Below, piece after piece: positions 10,162 through 21,784 of a stretch of DNA of 64,000 nucleotides; positions within the stretch are counted from its first letter, which is position 1; every line of letters begins with the position of its first letter. The notes beneath the pieces were generated by a model that saw nothing but the letters and a program-made list of their open reading frames with translations, was not told the DNA's origin and made no database searches. A program made the position numbers and the translations under genes. Source of the DNA: Lineolata rhizophorae (lineage: Eukaryota > Ascomycota > Dothideomycetes > Lineolatales > Lineolataceae); contig MU001683.1 of assembly GCA_010093515.1 (NCBI GenBank), positions 169,747 through 233,746 of the forward strand, in the 5' to 3' direction.

Positions 10162-11095
10162 TCAGCCTTCGGTCGAGATGAAAGAGGCGTGGACTTGGAT
10201 CAACGGACAACATTCAAAGGGTTGAGGTCTCACTTTTTTTTTACCCTCGGCGGGATGTTGGGACCATCATGCCAACGCTGCAGACACGAAGGCTAGGCTA
10301 TGAAGAGGCTAGGCAAGTTTCTTTTGTTCTGGAAGGGCGCGTTCTGGAAGGGCGAGTCGATTGCAGGGGCTTGGGAGGATATGAAAAAGTATTGAGACAC
10401 CTGCTGTCATCAATGGTGGGAGTTTCTATCTTGGCAGCCCAATGTACTTTCTCAACCGGTCCATCCTCTTCCAAACGGGTTTCAAAGACCGAAAGCGTCC
10501 ATTCTAGAAGGTCAACCAGGGTTCTAAGTAAATAGAAATGGACAACTTTCATTCTATGATGTGCTCGGAGATTGGTGATACACTGTAAGCGCGCGAGGCG
10601 CCTGCCATGTTCATGACGGAGGTGAGCGCGGAGAAGGAAGGTGCCAGGTGAAGGTTGACGTTAAGTTGGCGTTATGTAAGACACGAACCGTCTTGGCGCG
10701 GTGTGGCAAGCCACTGCGCGAATCGTCCGTGCGCGACCCGCCCGTGCCTTGAGGACTGTCTCGAACGAACATCTCACGGTCCTTTTTCTTTCTTCCTCCT
10801 TCTCTCCCTTTGCATACCTGCATCTTCTTTCCTGTATCGCTTCTGCTTTTCGTGGATACTGTTTGCCTAGGCTTCCGCGCTGCCGCTGAACCGGGTTGCG
10901 TAAAGCGGCCTAAAGCGGCTTATCCTTCGCTCTGCGGTTGCCCCCGGCGCGAGTTTCGATCTCCGCAGGTTCTAGGCTCTCGCCGCGCGCGAGCCCGCAG
11001 CTTGCGCTTCCTTGCGCTCGGCGCTGCTGCCTTCCTAGACGCACTCAGCGACCTGCACAGCGAAAGCGCCGAAGCTGACGGGACGGTTCTTCAAC
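10162..11095. other. Intergenic between repeat/RRM gene and zrt3; small tandem duplication
   Basis: No gene is supported. A 15-bp unit, GTTCTGGAAGGGCG plus one base, is tandemly duplicated at 10326-10340 and 10341-10355. 10740-11095 is pyrimidine-rich and likely the zrt3 promoter and leader. I looked for a yeast-type zinc-responsive element (ACCTTNAAGGT) and saw none. Confidence 0.5.
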
Positions 11096-13156
11096 ATGAC
11101 GCTCGACAACGACACTCGGGGGTGGATCATGACCGCTTTGAGCGGCGTCGGTACGTCGATTCGTTTTCTATTTCTTGTGACTTTTTTTGGGGTTTTTTTT
11201 TACCCCCTTTTGCCTTTGTTAAGGTATGCGCCTTTAGAGCGAGGCTCCGGTTTGTTGCAGTTGAGGACCTTGCGGGCCAGTGGCACGCGCAGGTGTGCCG
11301 TTCCACGACGTCATGTCATATGGGGTTCTTTTTGAGTACCCTGATGGCTGGGGTTTGTAAGGGCCTGTAAGAGGGGCGCTTATTGGACGGATTGGAACGG
11401 GTGTTTCAAACTGGGCGAAATAAATCTTTTCTTATCTCATTCCCCCCTTTTCACGTTCATTTTCGGTTTAAGTGTTGCGTTTGTTGGAGAGACAGTTGTG
11501 CTAACTGCGAGGGGTGATCCCTAGCTTGTGTGCTGGGGTCGTCAATAATATGCGTCGATTTGCTGATCAGACTCATACCGGGAAAGAAAAACTTCAAAAT
11601 TCAGGATAGCAATCCTTTCCTGTCTTCGTCCCTAAGTTTAAGTTTCGGCGTCATGGTAAGGTTCCTTTCTTTAAATTATTTTGCGCATTCAACGCTTCGT
11701 AAACACCAAGAACCCAATATAGTGGATGCACGCTGACTTCTATTGAAAATTCACAACGCAGCTATTTTCGTCGTTGTATAGCATGCTCCCTTCAGCAAAA
11801 TCATCATTACAAAAAGGTGGACACAGCCCGAAAGCTGCAGCATGGATACTAATCGCGTGCTTCATTGGCGGCGTGATCGGCATCCAAGTGGTATCTCGCA
11901 TATTACATCGCTATATGCCGTCGCATGTTGTCGACTGCGATCATACGCACGAAGCCGAGATAGATGCGAAAGAGCAAGGCACACATGGTCACCATGACCA
12001 CCATGAAGACCATGATCACAACCACGATGGCCATGAGTACCACTCTAGCCACCACCATCACGCCGTGATCGGTGCCCCTTCCCGCAAGACTCAAAGTGCT
12101 CCTCATCCTTCCCATCCTTCTCATTCCGCTCCTCACGCACAAACATTTGGGGACTACGGTTCGAGGGACGCAACTGCGCGTTCTTCCATTGTCACGACGG
12201 AGTCGGATTCTGCTATGCCTAACCTCTCGCGCCGACCTTCTCTCGTCTCCAAAGTATCTAACATTGTAACCGGTGCACCCGAGTTCTGCGGCAAACATGG
12301 CCAGTGCTACGGCTACTCGGACTTGTGTGGGCATGATTGTTATAAGATTGTGCAGGCGCGGGGCGGAATCAAGGCACCGGCGGCTCTACACGAAAATCCG
12401 CAACTGAAGCGCGGGCGCTCGATTCAATCTCTTACCCCGCTGGAGAATGTTGACGAGGAGATGCCACTGCTCGACGGGGCGCTATCGCCGACGAGCGGCG
12501 AGCCCGTGGCCAACGGCAGCGTCAAGCGTGGCAGCAGCGTCGCCTCGCAGACCAGCATTGCCTCAAAGTGTCCCGGCCTCGGACATGAGCACGAGCACGA
12601 GCACGAGCACGAGCAGGGCCATCACCATGATCACATCCCCGGAAGCTCGCACCACCACCACGTGCCAGCCAACGCGTTTCTGTCTATCGGGCTGCAGACG
12701 TCCATCGCCATCGCGCTGCACAAGCTACCCGAGGGCTTCATCACGTACGCGACCAACCACGCGAACCCGAGGCTCGGCTTCGCCGTCTTCCTCGCCCTCT
12801 TCATCCACAATATCACCGAGGGCTTCGCCATGGCGCTGCCGCTCTACTTGGCGCTCGGCTCGCGCCTCAAGGCCATGCTCGTGGCCGCCATCCTCGGCGG
12901 CGTCAGCCAGCCGGCCGGTGCCGGCGTCGCCGCCGTCTGGTTCCGCGTCGCGCGGATGAGGGGCGGCGGCGCGGAGGCGGAGCCCAGCGAGGCCGTCTAC
13001 GGCGGCATGTTTGCTGTCACGGCGGGCATCATGGCCAGTGTGGCGTTGCAGCTTTTTTCGGAGAGTCTGGATCTCACGCATAATAGGAATTTGTGCATGG
13101 TGTTTGCGTTTGTGGGGATGGGCGTGTTGGGGGTGAGTAGTGCGTTGACGTCGTGA
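11096..13156 (+). CDS. zrt3: ZIP-family zinc transporter, vacuolar Zrt3-like
   Basis: Exons 11096-11150, 11525-11655 and 11762-13156 keep frame and give 526 residues. The N-terminus, DNDTRGWIMTALSGV and then CVLGSSIICVDLLIRLIPGK, matches ascomycete Zrt3, which moves zinc from the vacuole to the cytosol. Transmembrane helices I-III lie in the first 120 residues. A long hydrophilic loop carries two His-rich clusters, one near residues 130-160 and one around 335-360 with alternating His/Glu and His/Asp. The ZIP metal-site motifs HKLPEG (about 382-387) and HNITEG (about 411-416) lie in consecutive membrane helices, followed by three more helices. The length fits Zrt3 (about 500) rather than plasma-membrane Zrt1/2. 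Intron 1 (374 bp) is unusually long for this window. Confidence 0.9.
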
Positions 13157-14391
13157 TTAGGACGGACAATGGTGAGAATAAGACGTGTAGATGGACGGAT
13201 GTGTTGCGGGGGGGAGGGGAGTTGGAAGTTTTCTCGGTTTTTAGGGGAGGAGTGGCTCCTGTCTGGGTGCGTGGGCCCAGTTGCTTCATTGTCCTTGTTC
13301 TTCTTGCACGTTTTCGTTTTCGTTTTTGTAGGATTACATGGCTGCTAAGTCATCCTGGATTGCTTTGGTAGAATGCCGGAGTTGGGCAGGCGGATGCATT
13401 GGAACCTTGGCACGTGGCTAGTGCCGACGGGAGGCTTGCGGCGTTGGATATCTCCTAGGACTAGTGTTCATGATTGACGGTTATCGTGAATCGCGAACCC
13501 CGTAGATAGCGGCAGCAGTTGCACGTGAGTTCGGGGCCGTACGAAGCCAGCCTCGTGTTTGCTCCGTTTGGCTACGCCATATATGTAGATCGCAGAGCGG
13601 AGCTCAACACTCCCTCTACAACCTCACCAATACAATTGTATTTGACACTACACTCTTCGGGCGTCCGACAGCGGTCAACCTAGTTAAACTGTAATATTGG
13701 GTAGAATACGATGACAAGACAGTGAAGGAGAGCACTCAGGTGCGGAGACATTGCGAACCGCGGTAAGCGGGCGGGGAATGCCAAGTATATAGACGATGAA
13801 ATGGTGCCCTTGGTTGCTCAATAATCTAGCATTGACGGTTATACTTCCTACTATTGGCGGGTTCAGATGGTTCGAGTTCAGCGATGGGGAGTTCTAGATG
13901 ATAATTCAAAAAAGCGGGGTTTCTAATGCGCTATAAAGCCTCGAACTGCGGTAGGTGATTGAGGTGGCTTTTCAGAAGGGTGGGTAATTACTTTAAGGTA
14001 TTCAAGACTCCGTATACGAATATTCGAACTTGCACAACAATGGACTTTGGCTTGCAGAGTCGAAGCCGCCCGGTTCATCCAGTATGTCAAATGCTTATCG
14101 CTGCATGCCACATGAAGGAGCAAATAAGGCCAGCACCAAGGCTATCTAAGTCCATTCGTGCTGTAGCTGTGTGGCTGTAAGCACTTCTCAACTAAATAAC
14201 CAATGACAACCTAACGCCTAGAGACCCAAGGCGTTCTCCAAGGCTGCCAATTACTGAGGCTGAGCAACACTTTTCATGTTCAAGTGCGCCTTTTTTGAGG
14301 CAGCGAGCATTAGGGCGATGTATTTAAGCCCAACTCTTCAACATTTGCGCAAATTCTTAATCCCAACCTTGGCTGCAGCCTCAATCTCACC
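13157..14391. other. Intergenic; holds a probable solo LTR, otherwise no gene
   Basis: No coding region is supported. 13465-13670 resembles the LTR of the copia element at 34.5 kb (separate entry). 13680-14391 is moderately AT-rich with no recognisable protein similarity; its right end is the presumed promoter of the orphan membrane-protein gene. Confidence 0.5.
13465..13670 (+). repeat. Probable solo LTR of a Ty1/copia family
   Basis: The segment begins TGTTCATGAT and ends GTCCGACA. It shares ordered blocks with 34531-34726: GCAGCAG, CACGTGA, TCGGGGCC, GATCGCAGAG, AACCTCA, a TTTG/TACACT stretch and a terminal GACA, with similar spacing and about 200 bp in both copies. The copy at 34.5 kb is followed by a primer-binding site and gag, while this one is not, which fits a solo LTR left by recombination. 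I found no clean target-site duplication. Confidence 0.45.
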
Positions 14392-15546
14392 ATGGCAACA
14401 ACCGCCTCCTCGGAAGGTGCGCGAAAAAGACGGCGAGACAAAGTCGCCTGGAAATATCTAGGTACGTGGCATCTAACACTGGCATCCTTCTCAATACTGG
14501 CTGGTATTCTAATGACCAAATCTAGGCAGCGATTCGCCGGAAATCCAGAACACTACCAGAGATGGACCCACTCTCCAGGAAGAATGTCTAATTAATCTTT
14601 CCCAAGCCGTAATGGAGATCGACTACATTGTTATACATTATTCCACGCACATAATAGAAGGTTGGTTAGAAACCCCCGAAAACACTGAAACCGACTTTCC
14701 CCTCCCTAGAATCCCCCTTGCTGCCAGTGGAGACTATATCGCAAATGATCAATACTTGAAGGACATGCGTGTTGTGCGTTATTGGAAATTTTTGGTCAAC
14801 GTTGTAGAGAATATCACCAAGGAAGATCCCGGTATCCCGAAGGCGTGGTTGCACCAAAAATTGGAGACGAGTCTCTCCGAGCTATCAGATATACTTGTCG
14901 AAACAGCGTCGGAAGGCTTATTGGGGCCAGAAATTCGATTGACTATCCGAGAGCGGTGGGAAGCACTTTATATGGTAACAAATGAATGGCGCCGGAAAGA
15001 AAATACTAAGAAAATACTTCGACCACGGTAGGCCTCGGTCCCTTGCTTTGACCTTGAAGCCAGGAACTAACGGCTTTAGGTGGGAGATACATCACCAAAT
15101 CCGATCCGCTTCGCCAGCCACCATACCAAACAGCGAAATAACAGTTCCGAGTTTTCGGAGCACCGTAAGTCTCGACTTTGCGTTTTCTTCTCATTCAGCA
15201 ACTCAGCAGATCCCAGACTAGTCTCATCGTGCTGTGGGGCACATTTGTGACCACCGTCATGGTGAAAATGGTGACGTTTGCATTTGGGTACTTCTACTCG
15301 GCCCACGAGCCAGGCACTGCCAAAGACGCCGACTTCTGGTTCCTCATACAAGGCTGCACTACCCAGCTGTTCAGCCTTGTCGTTGCCGGTTTGATTTTGC
15401 GTCAGGAAAAGCGGGCATCGAAATTGATCTGGGGAACACCAACGGGGATCGCTTTGATCAGCACCATTTTGGCAATCCCATTGTACTTGATGGTTCCGAC
15501 TGAATGGAGTGCTTTTTTGGTGATGGTTGGGGCGAGAAAAAGGTGA
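14392..15546 (+). CDS. Orphan protein with C-terminal membrane helices
   Basis: I do not recognise this gene. Four exons fit: 14392-14461, 14526-15027, 15080-15164 and 15217-15546, giving 328 residues. Introns are 64, 52 and 52 bp. The last acceptor is ambiguous, because an in-frame alternative at 15198 would leave a 34-bp intron, too short for most fungi. The N-terminus is basic (residues 10-20 rich in Arg/Lys). Residues 24-215 are soluble and helical-looking, with a Trp/Glu-rich segment. Three hydrophobic helices follow: SLIVLWGTFVTTVMVKMV, FWFLIQGCTTQLFSLVVAGL and ALISTILAIPLYLMVP. Composition is less GC-rich than the housekeeping genes. It could be a lineage-specific accessory protein. 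The agreement of three introns with one frame is the main support for a real gene. Confidence 0.6.
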
Positions 15547-16403
15547 CGCCGTGCTACAGCCCTTAATCAACGGAGATTGGCCATGGGCTGTTTTGAAACG
15601 GAAAGAGGAGGAAGTGGAGAATAAACCATTGTAGTGGAGCAGAATGGCCCCCTCAGACCTTTTCTTTTCAAAATTTGCACGTCACTCTTACCACTTCCCC
15701 TTGCTGCATTTAAATCTCTCCTTGACTCACTTCTCCCCTCAACACACACATACACACACCGCCAACACCCTCACTTTCATACAATCAAGTTGCCTTGCCA
15801 CCACACACTTGACAGATATTCTTTCATCCCTTCTCTTCAAAAGTTAGTTAGTAAACAGTTGTTGCTTCTCCAAACCGAAACACGATGCCGTGAGAAAGTG
15901 AAGACGTGATTACTCGATGTTCTTTTTGTACTATATCCAGCTAAAGCGTTCTACCCTGCTACACCATGAAGAAATGTTAGTCATTGGAAGACATATCCAT
16001 TTGTCGTTTTGCATTTTCGCGTTTCTGTTGTCGTAGACGTCGCAGAAATCAGATGAAGCGAACGAAGAGGGCGAACAGTAGCGGCAACATTCAAGTAAGA
16101 TGTAATGTGAAATGAAGGCTCAGGACCTCGTATCGCCGGTTAGTGCCTTGCGGGAGCACGCTGAGGGGAGCGACTTTGGAGTGGGACTGAGGGAGGCATT
16201 CGGGGCGGGGCGGAGCGGAGCGGGCATCCCCCGCTCGGAGCCAGCCCACCTGCCGAGCAAGCTTGCGCCATGACGACCTTCCAACCACCGCCCGCCCGGC
16301 CTCCCTCTCATCTTTCCACACCCTCATCTTCTTTGTGTTGCCCAGCTGCGCCCTTCATCGCCGCATTCGCCTTCCTTGCTCGCCCAAGCCCATCCCGCTA
16401 GCC
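15547..16403. other. Intergenic / snx41 leader; CA-repeat and pyrimidine tracts
   Basis: No gene is supported. A CA/CATA dinucleotide tract lies at about 15736-15760, with C/T-rich stretches on both sides. The 150 bases before 16404 are pyrimidine-rich, as in many fungal promoters and 5' UTRs. Confidence 0.5.
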
Positions 16404-18408
16404 ATGTGGGATGACGAGGACAACAACCCGTACGGCTCGCTGGACCGGCGGGACTCGGAGAACTCTCATCCAGGCCACCTAGGCTCACCCGGAGGTTCCG
16501 CTCCCTCGCCCTCGTACTTTCTAGCCGTGACCATGCGCCGAAAGAGCACACCCTAGAGCTCTTTCGCTGCGTAATTCTACGGCCTCAACAACTGACTAGA
16601 GCATCCTATGAACCCTGCGCTAACCTTGCGCGCGCGCCACGGCGTGGTGCGTCCGATCACAAGCAGGCTTCCAGCGCCCTGAGACGCCGCCATCTGGCAT
16701 CTCGACGCCGCGCGATGAATCGCCCGAGTTTGTCGCGCAGCCTGGCGCGCTGAGCGATGTCGACTACGACGAGGAGATTGCGAGGGCTGGGTCGGCCGGT
16801 GGTGCAGGTAGCGGCGAGAGGCGCCGTCCGCCTAAGAAGGGCGGCTACGACAGTCGTATTGAGCAGATCCTATACGAGTTTCCGGACCAGCCCATCTTGA
16901 TCACGCATGCCGGGAAGAATCTGGAGAGTGGAGGGAGCTACATCGCGTATACCATTCGGACTGGGGTAGGACACCGCCAATTCCTCCCATTGTGGTTGGC
17001 TAAGAGGCTAACGCATGGAAATCCTTGCCCGCATACAGGATCTCGAAGTTCGCAGGCGATACTCAGAATTTGCGTCGCTGAGACAGACGCTGGTTAATCT
17101 CCACCCAACGCTCATTATTCCGCCAATCCCGGAGAAGCACTCCATGGCGGACTACGCCGCCAAGCCTACCAAGGCAAAGGAAGACGTCGGCATCATCGAG
17201 CTGCGGAAGCGCATGCTGGCCGTGTTCCTCAACAGGTGTCGAAAGATGGATGACGTTCGCGAGGACGGCGTATGGTGGAGGTTCCTTGATCCGAATGCTA
17301 GCTGGGTACGCTTCACACATTCTAACCACCCCACTTGTTTTAAGAAATATAAGCGTTCGACTAAGTTGCTAACCTCTTATATTTCTTATCAATAGAACGA
17401 AGTTCTTCACTCCCATCCAGTTTCTTCCATCCCCAAAAACGTCCTCAAAGCCCCCCCTCTCGATACCGCCAACCCGACACCTGCACACGCATACCTCCCG
17501 GTCCCCTCATCCTCGGCGAAATTAAAACCTTCGACTACTGTCCCCAGCGGTACACCTGCTTCTCCGCCAAGCCACGCAGCCTCCGCGACTGCCGCTGCGC
17601 ATACCATACCTGGTCCGCAGATCTTTGGCAAGTTCCCACCGTCAGCCAAGAATCTATCCGAAGAAGAATTGGACCCGTACTTCATGAGCTTCGAGGCGAG
17701 CTCGCGCGAGCTGGAGACGCTACTGCAAGGGTCCATGGAGAAGGTGAACCGGCGATTGCTGGCACACCTGGCATCTCTGGGTGACGACCTCGCCGAGCTT
17801 GGCGCGCGCTACAACGGCTTCGCTCTGTCGGAGCAGGCGCCGAGTCTAGCCGCGGCCATCGAGCGCGTCGGCCAATCGGCCGACTCTACGTATCTCCAGA
17901 CGGCGGAGCTGTCGGCAGGCCTATCGGCCGGCTTCGCGGAGCCGATGCGCGAGAGCGCCCAGTTCGCGGGCGTCGTCCGCGCCGTGCTGCGCTACCGCGT
18001 GCTCAAGCGCATCCAAGAGGAGCAGACGCGCGACGAGCTCGCTAAGAAGCGCGCCCTGCTCGAGAACCTCGAGCGGTCTGAGATGGAGGCCCGCCGCATC
18101 GAGCAGTACCTGTCGAGCACGACGGGGAGCGGCGCCGCCGGCAGCCCGGCCGAGACGCGCCCGAGGCGGTCCGGCTCGTCGGCCAGCCAGAAGAGCGACG
18201 CGTCGAGCGGCGCGGCCGATCAGGGAGCGGGCGCCGCCGCCACCGGGCCGCCACATCGGCCGGATGAGGACGTCGCGTCCATCGACTCGGACTTTCCGCC
18301 GACGCACGGCGAGCCGACGAGCCCGGGCGGGGGCGGGCGCACCAGCGAGGCGACGTCGCCGACGACGAGCCCGACCAAGAACCACCGCAAGAGCTCGAGC
18401 GCCGGCTT

Positions 18409-18439
<31 letters not shown>

Positions 18440-18949
18440 AACTTCGTGACGAACAAGATCTTTGGCCGTATCAGTCACGCCGTGCATGGCATCGTGGACG
18501 TGGACCCAGAGCGCACGCGCAGGGATCAGATTGGGAAGACGAGGGAGTCGTTGGTGAATGTGAGTTCTTGCTCTTTCTAGTGTTCTATCTCCGGGTATGT
18601 TGCATGGGGATCATAGGCGCTGACGTCTTGGGGAAATAGCTCGAACAAGCGCTCGACGTCGCCTCCAAAGATGTCAAGGACGCGTCGGCTGCGGTGCTGG
18701 CGGATCTGAAACGCTTCCAGATGGACAAGGAAGACGATTTGAAGCGGTACATGGTGCGACTCCCCCATCGCCTTTACCTCCCTTTACCCCGGCATACCCG
18801 AGAACGTTACTGCTAATGAACCCGCAACTTGTGCCGAACTGTAGATTGCCTTCGCCAAGTGCCACATCGACTGGGCGCGCCGCAACCAGCAGACGTGGGA
18901 AGAAGCCAAGGCGGAGGTGGGCGCGATCGAGCCGAGGCAGGCCGCGTAA
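16404..18949 (+). CDS. snx41: Sorting nexin Snx41/Atg20 family
   Basis: The start MWDDEDNNPYGS is characteristic of this family. Exons: 16404-16494, 16667-16965, 17039-17305, 17396-18559, 18640-18753 and 18845-18949, for 679 residues. All phases close, but the first intron is uncertain because its donor (GTTCCG) is weak. The PX domain spans about residues 91-210, with RRRYSEF (135-141) and PPIPEKHS as phosphoinositide-site motifs. A helical BAR-like region follows (about 311-470, e.g. KVNRRLLAHL and RYRVLKRIQEE), then a Gly/Ser/Thr low-complexity insert including a run of nine or more Gly. The conserved C-terminus (about 585-679) includes WARRNQQTWEEAK. The yeast partners Snx4, Snx41 and Atg20 retrieve cargo from endosomes and help selective autophagy by binding PI3P on membranes. 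Snx41 and Atg20 are close paralogues, and I cannot separate them with certainty. Confidence 0.87.
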
Positions 18950-20056
18950 ACGGCTCGTTGGAATCGAAGTGTCCCGGGCGAGCAACGCGACGGACGGTGA
19001 GTCGGCGCGTAGGCGGCGTGAGCGAGGCGTCATACATGATACCGGGCTCTTTTAAGGGGGCCAACGGGTGGAAGATTGGCATCTTTTAGGTGTAGGAGCG
19101 GGTTTTTGGTGGCGCGGCCTGCGTTCCTGTGTACTCTTGCCTGTCTGTTGTAATGGAAAGCAGTTCTTCCTATCTCTTTGACCGGGTGAAGTATGGTTGT
19201 TGAGGGTGGCGCGTGGACCTGGCCGATGCACAAGCTGTCGGTCTAGTGTCTTGAGGACAGGAGCTCCCCGCGAATTGGACCATGACGTCGAGAAATCGGT
19301 GTGGTAGTCATCGTGATCTTAGATGTGTGTATCAAGGCTGTGCACCCCCTGTCGCCGAAATCAGTTCACTAAGTCTGCGGGATATTTTTAGTGGACTGAT
19401 TAGAGGCATTCTTACCATTCCCGCGAAGCTCCTGATCATTTAGATACACTTTCCCAGGTGTTCGAGCATTTCGCGGATCCGCATGTTTTCCAGTCGTTTC
19501 AGGGGTTGATGAAAGTTTGGAAAACCTAAAAGGGCAATATACACAAGGATCTAGGGATCGACCGCAAGGGGCTATCCTCTATTCTGTCGACCTCAGGTCC
19601 TACGTAGTATGTTGTATGTCTTTTAGCGCCCGCCACAAGTAGGACGTGCCCTCCGTTATCAGCTACCTACATAGAACAGTAAAACACGCCGCCGCAGAAC
19701 TGCTACGTTCTTGCCCAGCAACGGCCCCTAGTGGATGACGGGGATGATTGCTAGAGTGGCCTGAGCAGTTGTATGAGACCCACGTAAAGTATTCAAAAAT
19801 TCAGCCCCGCTTACTAAGACAGGTTTAGTAATCCTTCGCTGCCTAAGAAGCAGACCTGACAGACAAAGGAATTAGTCTGATTCGGTGGATGCGGTGAAAT
19901 ATTAGCCTCGCTGGAATTCAAGCGCCACGCATATTGGCACGGCGCCGGACCAATCAATCACGAGCTTTTCAGGTAACCCTGCAACCCGACTTGTCCAGTG
20001 TTGTCCGCAGGATTGCTTAACCAAACTGCTCCAAGGATACTGGAACAGGGCAAAAC
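18950..20056. other. Intergenic between snx41 and med22; no gene
   Basis: I see no coding region or recognisable repeat here. The left part is the presumed snx41 3' UTR and the right part the med22 promoter. Confidence 0.6.
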
Positions 20057-20636
20057 ATGGACACATCTTTGCGCAGCAAGGCTGCGCTTGACGGTACGGT
20101 GTCGCGGCGCCTTGCTATTACTATGAATAGAAAGCTGGAGCTGACTGCTCTGCTCCACAGCGCGCATCAACAAGTTGACAAAGGGTCTCGTCGAGAAGTT
20201 CGAAAACATGATCGCCCTGGCAGCAGTACGTCGAGATCCCGTCGCATTCGAGCGCGCCGGAGCCCCGGCCTTCGGGCCCTGCTGATACACCCGCCATTAG
20301 ATTGAGAGCACGGACTCCCTATCGACCGCCCAGGTTGCTTTCCAACTCGAGGTCGAGACAGCCGCTCTGGTATGACGCACCCACCTCGAACGCCGGGAAT
20401 CACGTTCGCCCTATGAAGCATATCGACTTACCTAGGCATAGGTCCGCATCGCCGAAGATGTTCTCGCCCTCACGCGCCAGATGCAGGAGATGTGGCTGTT
20501 CGGCAAGCTGAAGACGGTGGGCCAGAGCGAGGCGGAGAAGCGGACCGAGGAGAACGCGCGGGTTGTGACGGAGCTGCTGAGGAAGCTGACTGAGGAGAGG
20601 GACGTGGTTTCACAAGGCCAGGTCGGGGGGTCATAG
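20057..20636 (+). CDS. med22: Mediator complex subunit 22
   Basis: Four small exons, 20057-20093, 20161-20225, 20301-20369 and 20442-20636, join in frame to 121 residues, typical of Med22 (Srb6 in yeast). Markers are RINKLTKGLVEKFENMI in the first helix, an acidic STAQVAFQLEVETAALVRIAED middle segment, and LTRQMQEMWLFGKL near residues 68-81, then a charged helix ending near VGGS. Med22 is a head-module subunit of Mediator that pairs with Med11 and links activators to RNA polymerase II. The four-exon structure and short length mean single-frame gene finding would miss it. A long opposite-strand frame overlapping it has no domain and is a shadow. Confidence 0.88.
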
Positions 20637-20923
20637 GGACGCTGGGATTTCTGGAGATGGCGGAGGCTGGCTTGGGCTTTTGATTCATATTTATCGGCGT
20701 TAGGTCTGTTTAGTTGGTATACCCGGACGTACGATTGAAGGATGGAAGATTTCCCTAATCTATCTATGAATCCAACCTTCTTTAGCTGGTCGATTCGTTT
20801 TGTAGCCGACAAGATGGATTGGCCGTCCTGCAATTTCTGATGCCAAGACCCAGTTCTACAAAGTGCAGGCCAGCCGATCTCGAACCCGATTCCCACACTA
20901 CCGTAACAAGGTCCCGTATAACA

Positions 20924-21784
20924 ATGTCCCCCACCCCTCCTTCCCCCAGGATGCCCTCCTCGCCCAAACCCCTTACCCTCATCGTCGCCGCCACAGCCAC
21001 GCGCCGCGCCATCGGCCGCGCCGGCACCCTTCCCTGGGGCCGCCTCCCCGACGAAATGGCCTACTTCGCGTCCGTGACGCGACGCGTCGTGGCCCCACCA
21101 GCACCTCCACCAGCACCAGCGGCCCCGCAACCGCAGTCGCACCCCGCACTGCGCGCTCCGCACACCTCCGCCGCTCCCGGCGCGCCGCGGCGCCCGCGGA
21201 ACGCCGTCGTCATGGGCCGCAGGACGTGGGAGAGCATCCCGGCGCGCTTCCGGCCGCTGGCAGGCCGCGTCAACGTCGTGCTGAGCCGGTCCGGGCGCGT
21301 GGCCGGGCTGTCCGAGGCAGACGCCGGGCCCGAGGGAGGAGGAGGAGGAGGAGGAGGAGGAGGCGCTGGATATGGCGTGCGGAGCGGCGTGCTCGTGTCG
21401 GGGAGTCTGGAGGACGCGGTGCGGACGCTTGAGAATGTGGCGGCGGCGGCGGCGGAAGAGGAGGAGACGGATGAGACGGCGCAGGCGACGACGCTTCCAC
21501 CTGTCGCGCGCATCTTTGTGATTGGCGGGAGCGCGGTGTATGAGGCGGCGCTGCGACATCCACGGGTGCGGAGCGTGTTGTTGACGAAGGTGCATCGGGA
21601 GTACGAGGACGCGGATACGTTCTTCCCGGTGGATCTGGATCGGGATGCTGGGTGGACCAAGCGGGATACGCGGGCCTTGGAGGCGTTTGCGGATCAGGAA
21701 GGGCTGGGTGGGATGAAGCGGAATGGGGATGTGGAGTTTGAATTTTGTTTATATGAGAAATGTGAACTCGACAATGCTTCGTGA
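20924..21784 (+). CDS. Dihydrofolate reductase with two low-complexity insertions
   Basis: An intronless frame from ATG 20924 (MSPTPPSPRM) gives 286 residues. Family motifs are present: IVAATATRRAIG and LPWGRLPDEMAYF (NADPH and folate site), VVMGRRTWESIP and GRVNVVLSRS (cofactor binding), and IFVIGGSAVYEAAL. The C-terminus HREYEDADTFFPVDL is also typical. It reduces dihydrofolate to tetrahydrofolate with NADPH for thymidylate and purine synthesis. It is longer than most fungal DHFRs (about 190-220) because of a Pro/Ala-rich insert before VVMGRR and a run of ten Gly (21337-21366) before VRSGVLVSGS. Both inserts fall where loops are expected. The start is chosen because the family begins just after it; an upstream in-frame ATG (20840) would add an unlikely tail. 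Confidence 0.9.
   Translation: MSPTPPSPRMPSSPKPLTLIVAATATRRAIGRAGTLPWGRLPDEMAYFASVTRRVVAPPAPPPAPAAPQPQSHPALRAPHTSAAPGAPRRPRNAVVMGRRTWESIPARFRPLAGRVNVVLSRSGRVAGLSEADAGPEGGGGGGGGGGAGYGVRSGVLVSGSLEDAVRTLENVAAAAAEEEETDETAQATTLPPVARIFVIGGSAVYEAALRHPRVRSVLLTKVHREYEDADTFFPVDLDRDAGWTKRDTRALEAFADQEGLGGMKRNGDVEFEFCLYEKCELDNAS

Noticed and set aside
20432-21595. Minus-strand frame of 387 codons opposite med22 and DHFR
   Set aside because: Fully antisense to two well-supported genes; composition-driven shadow.
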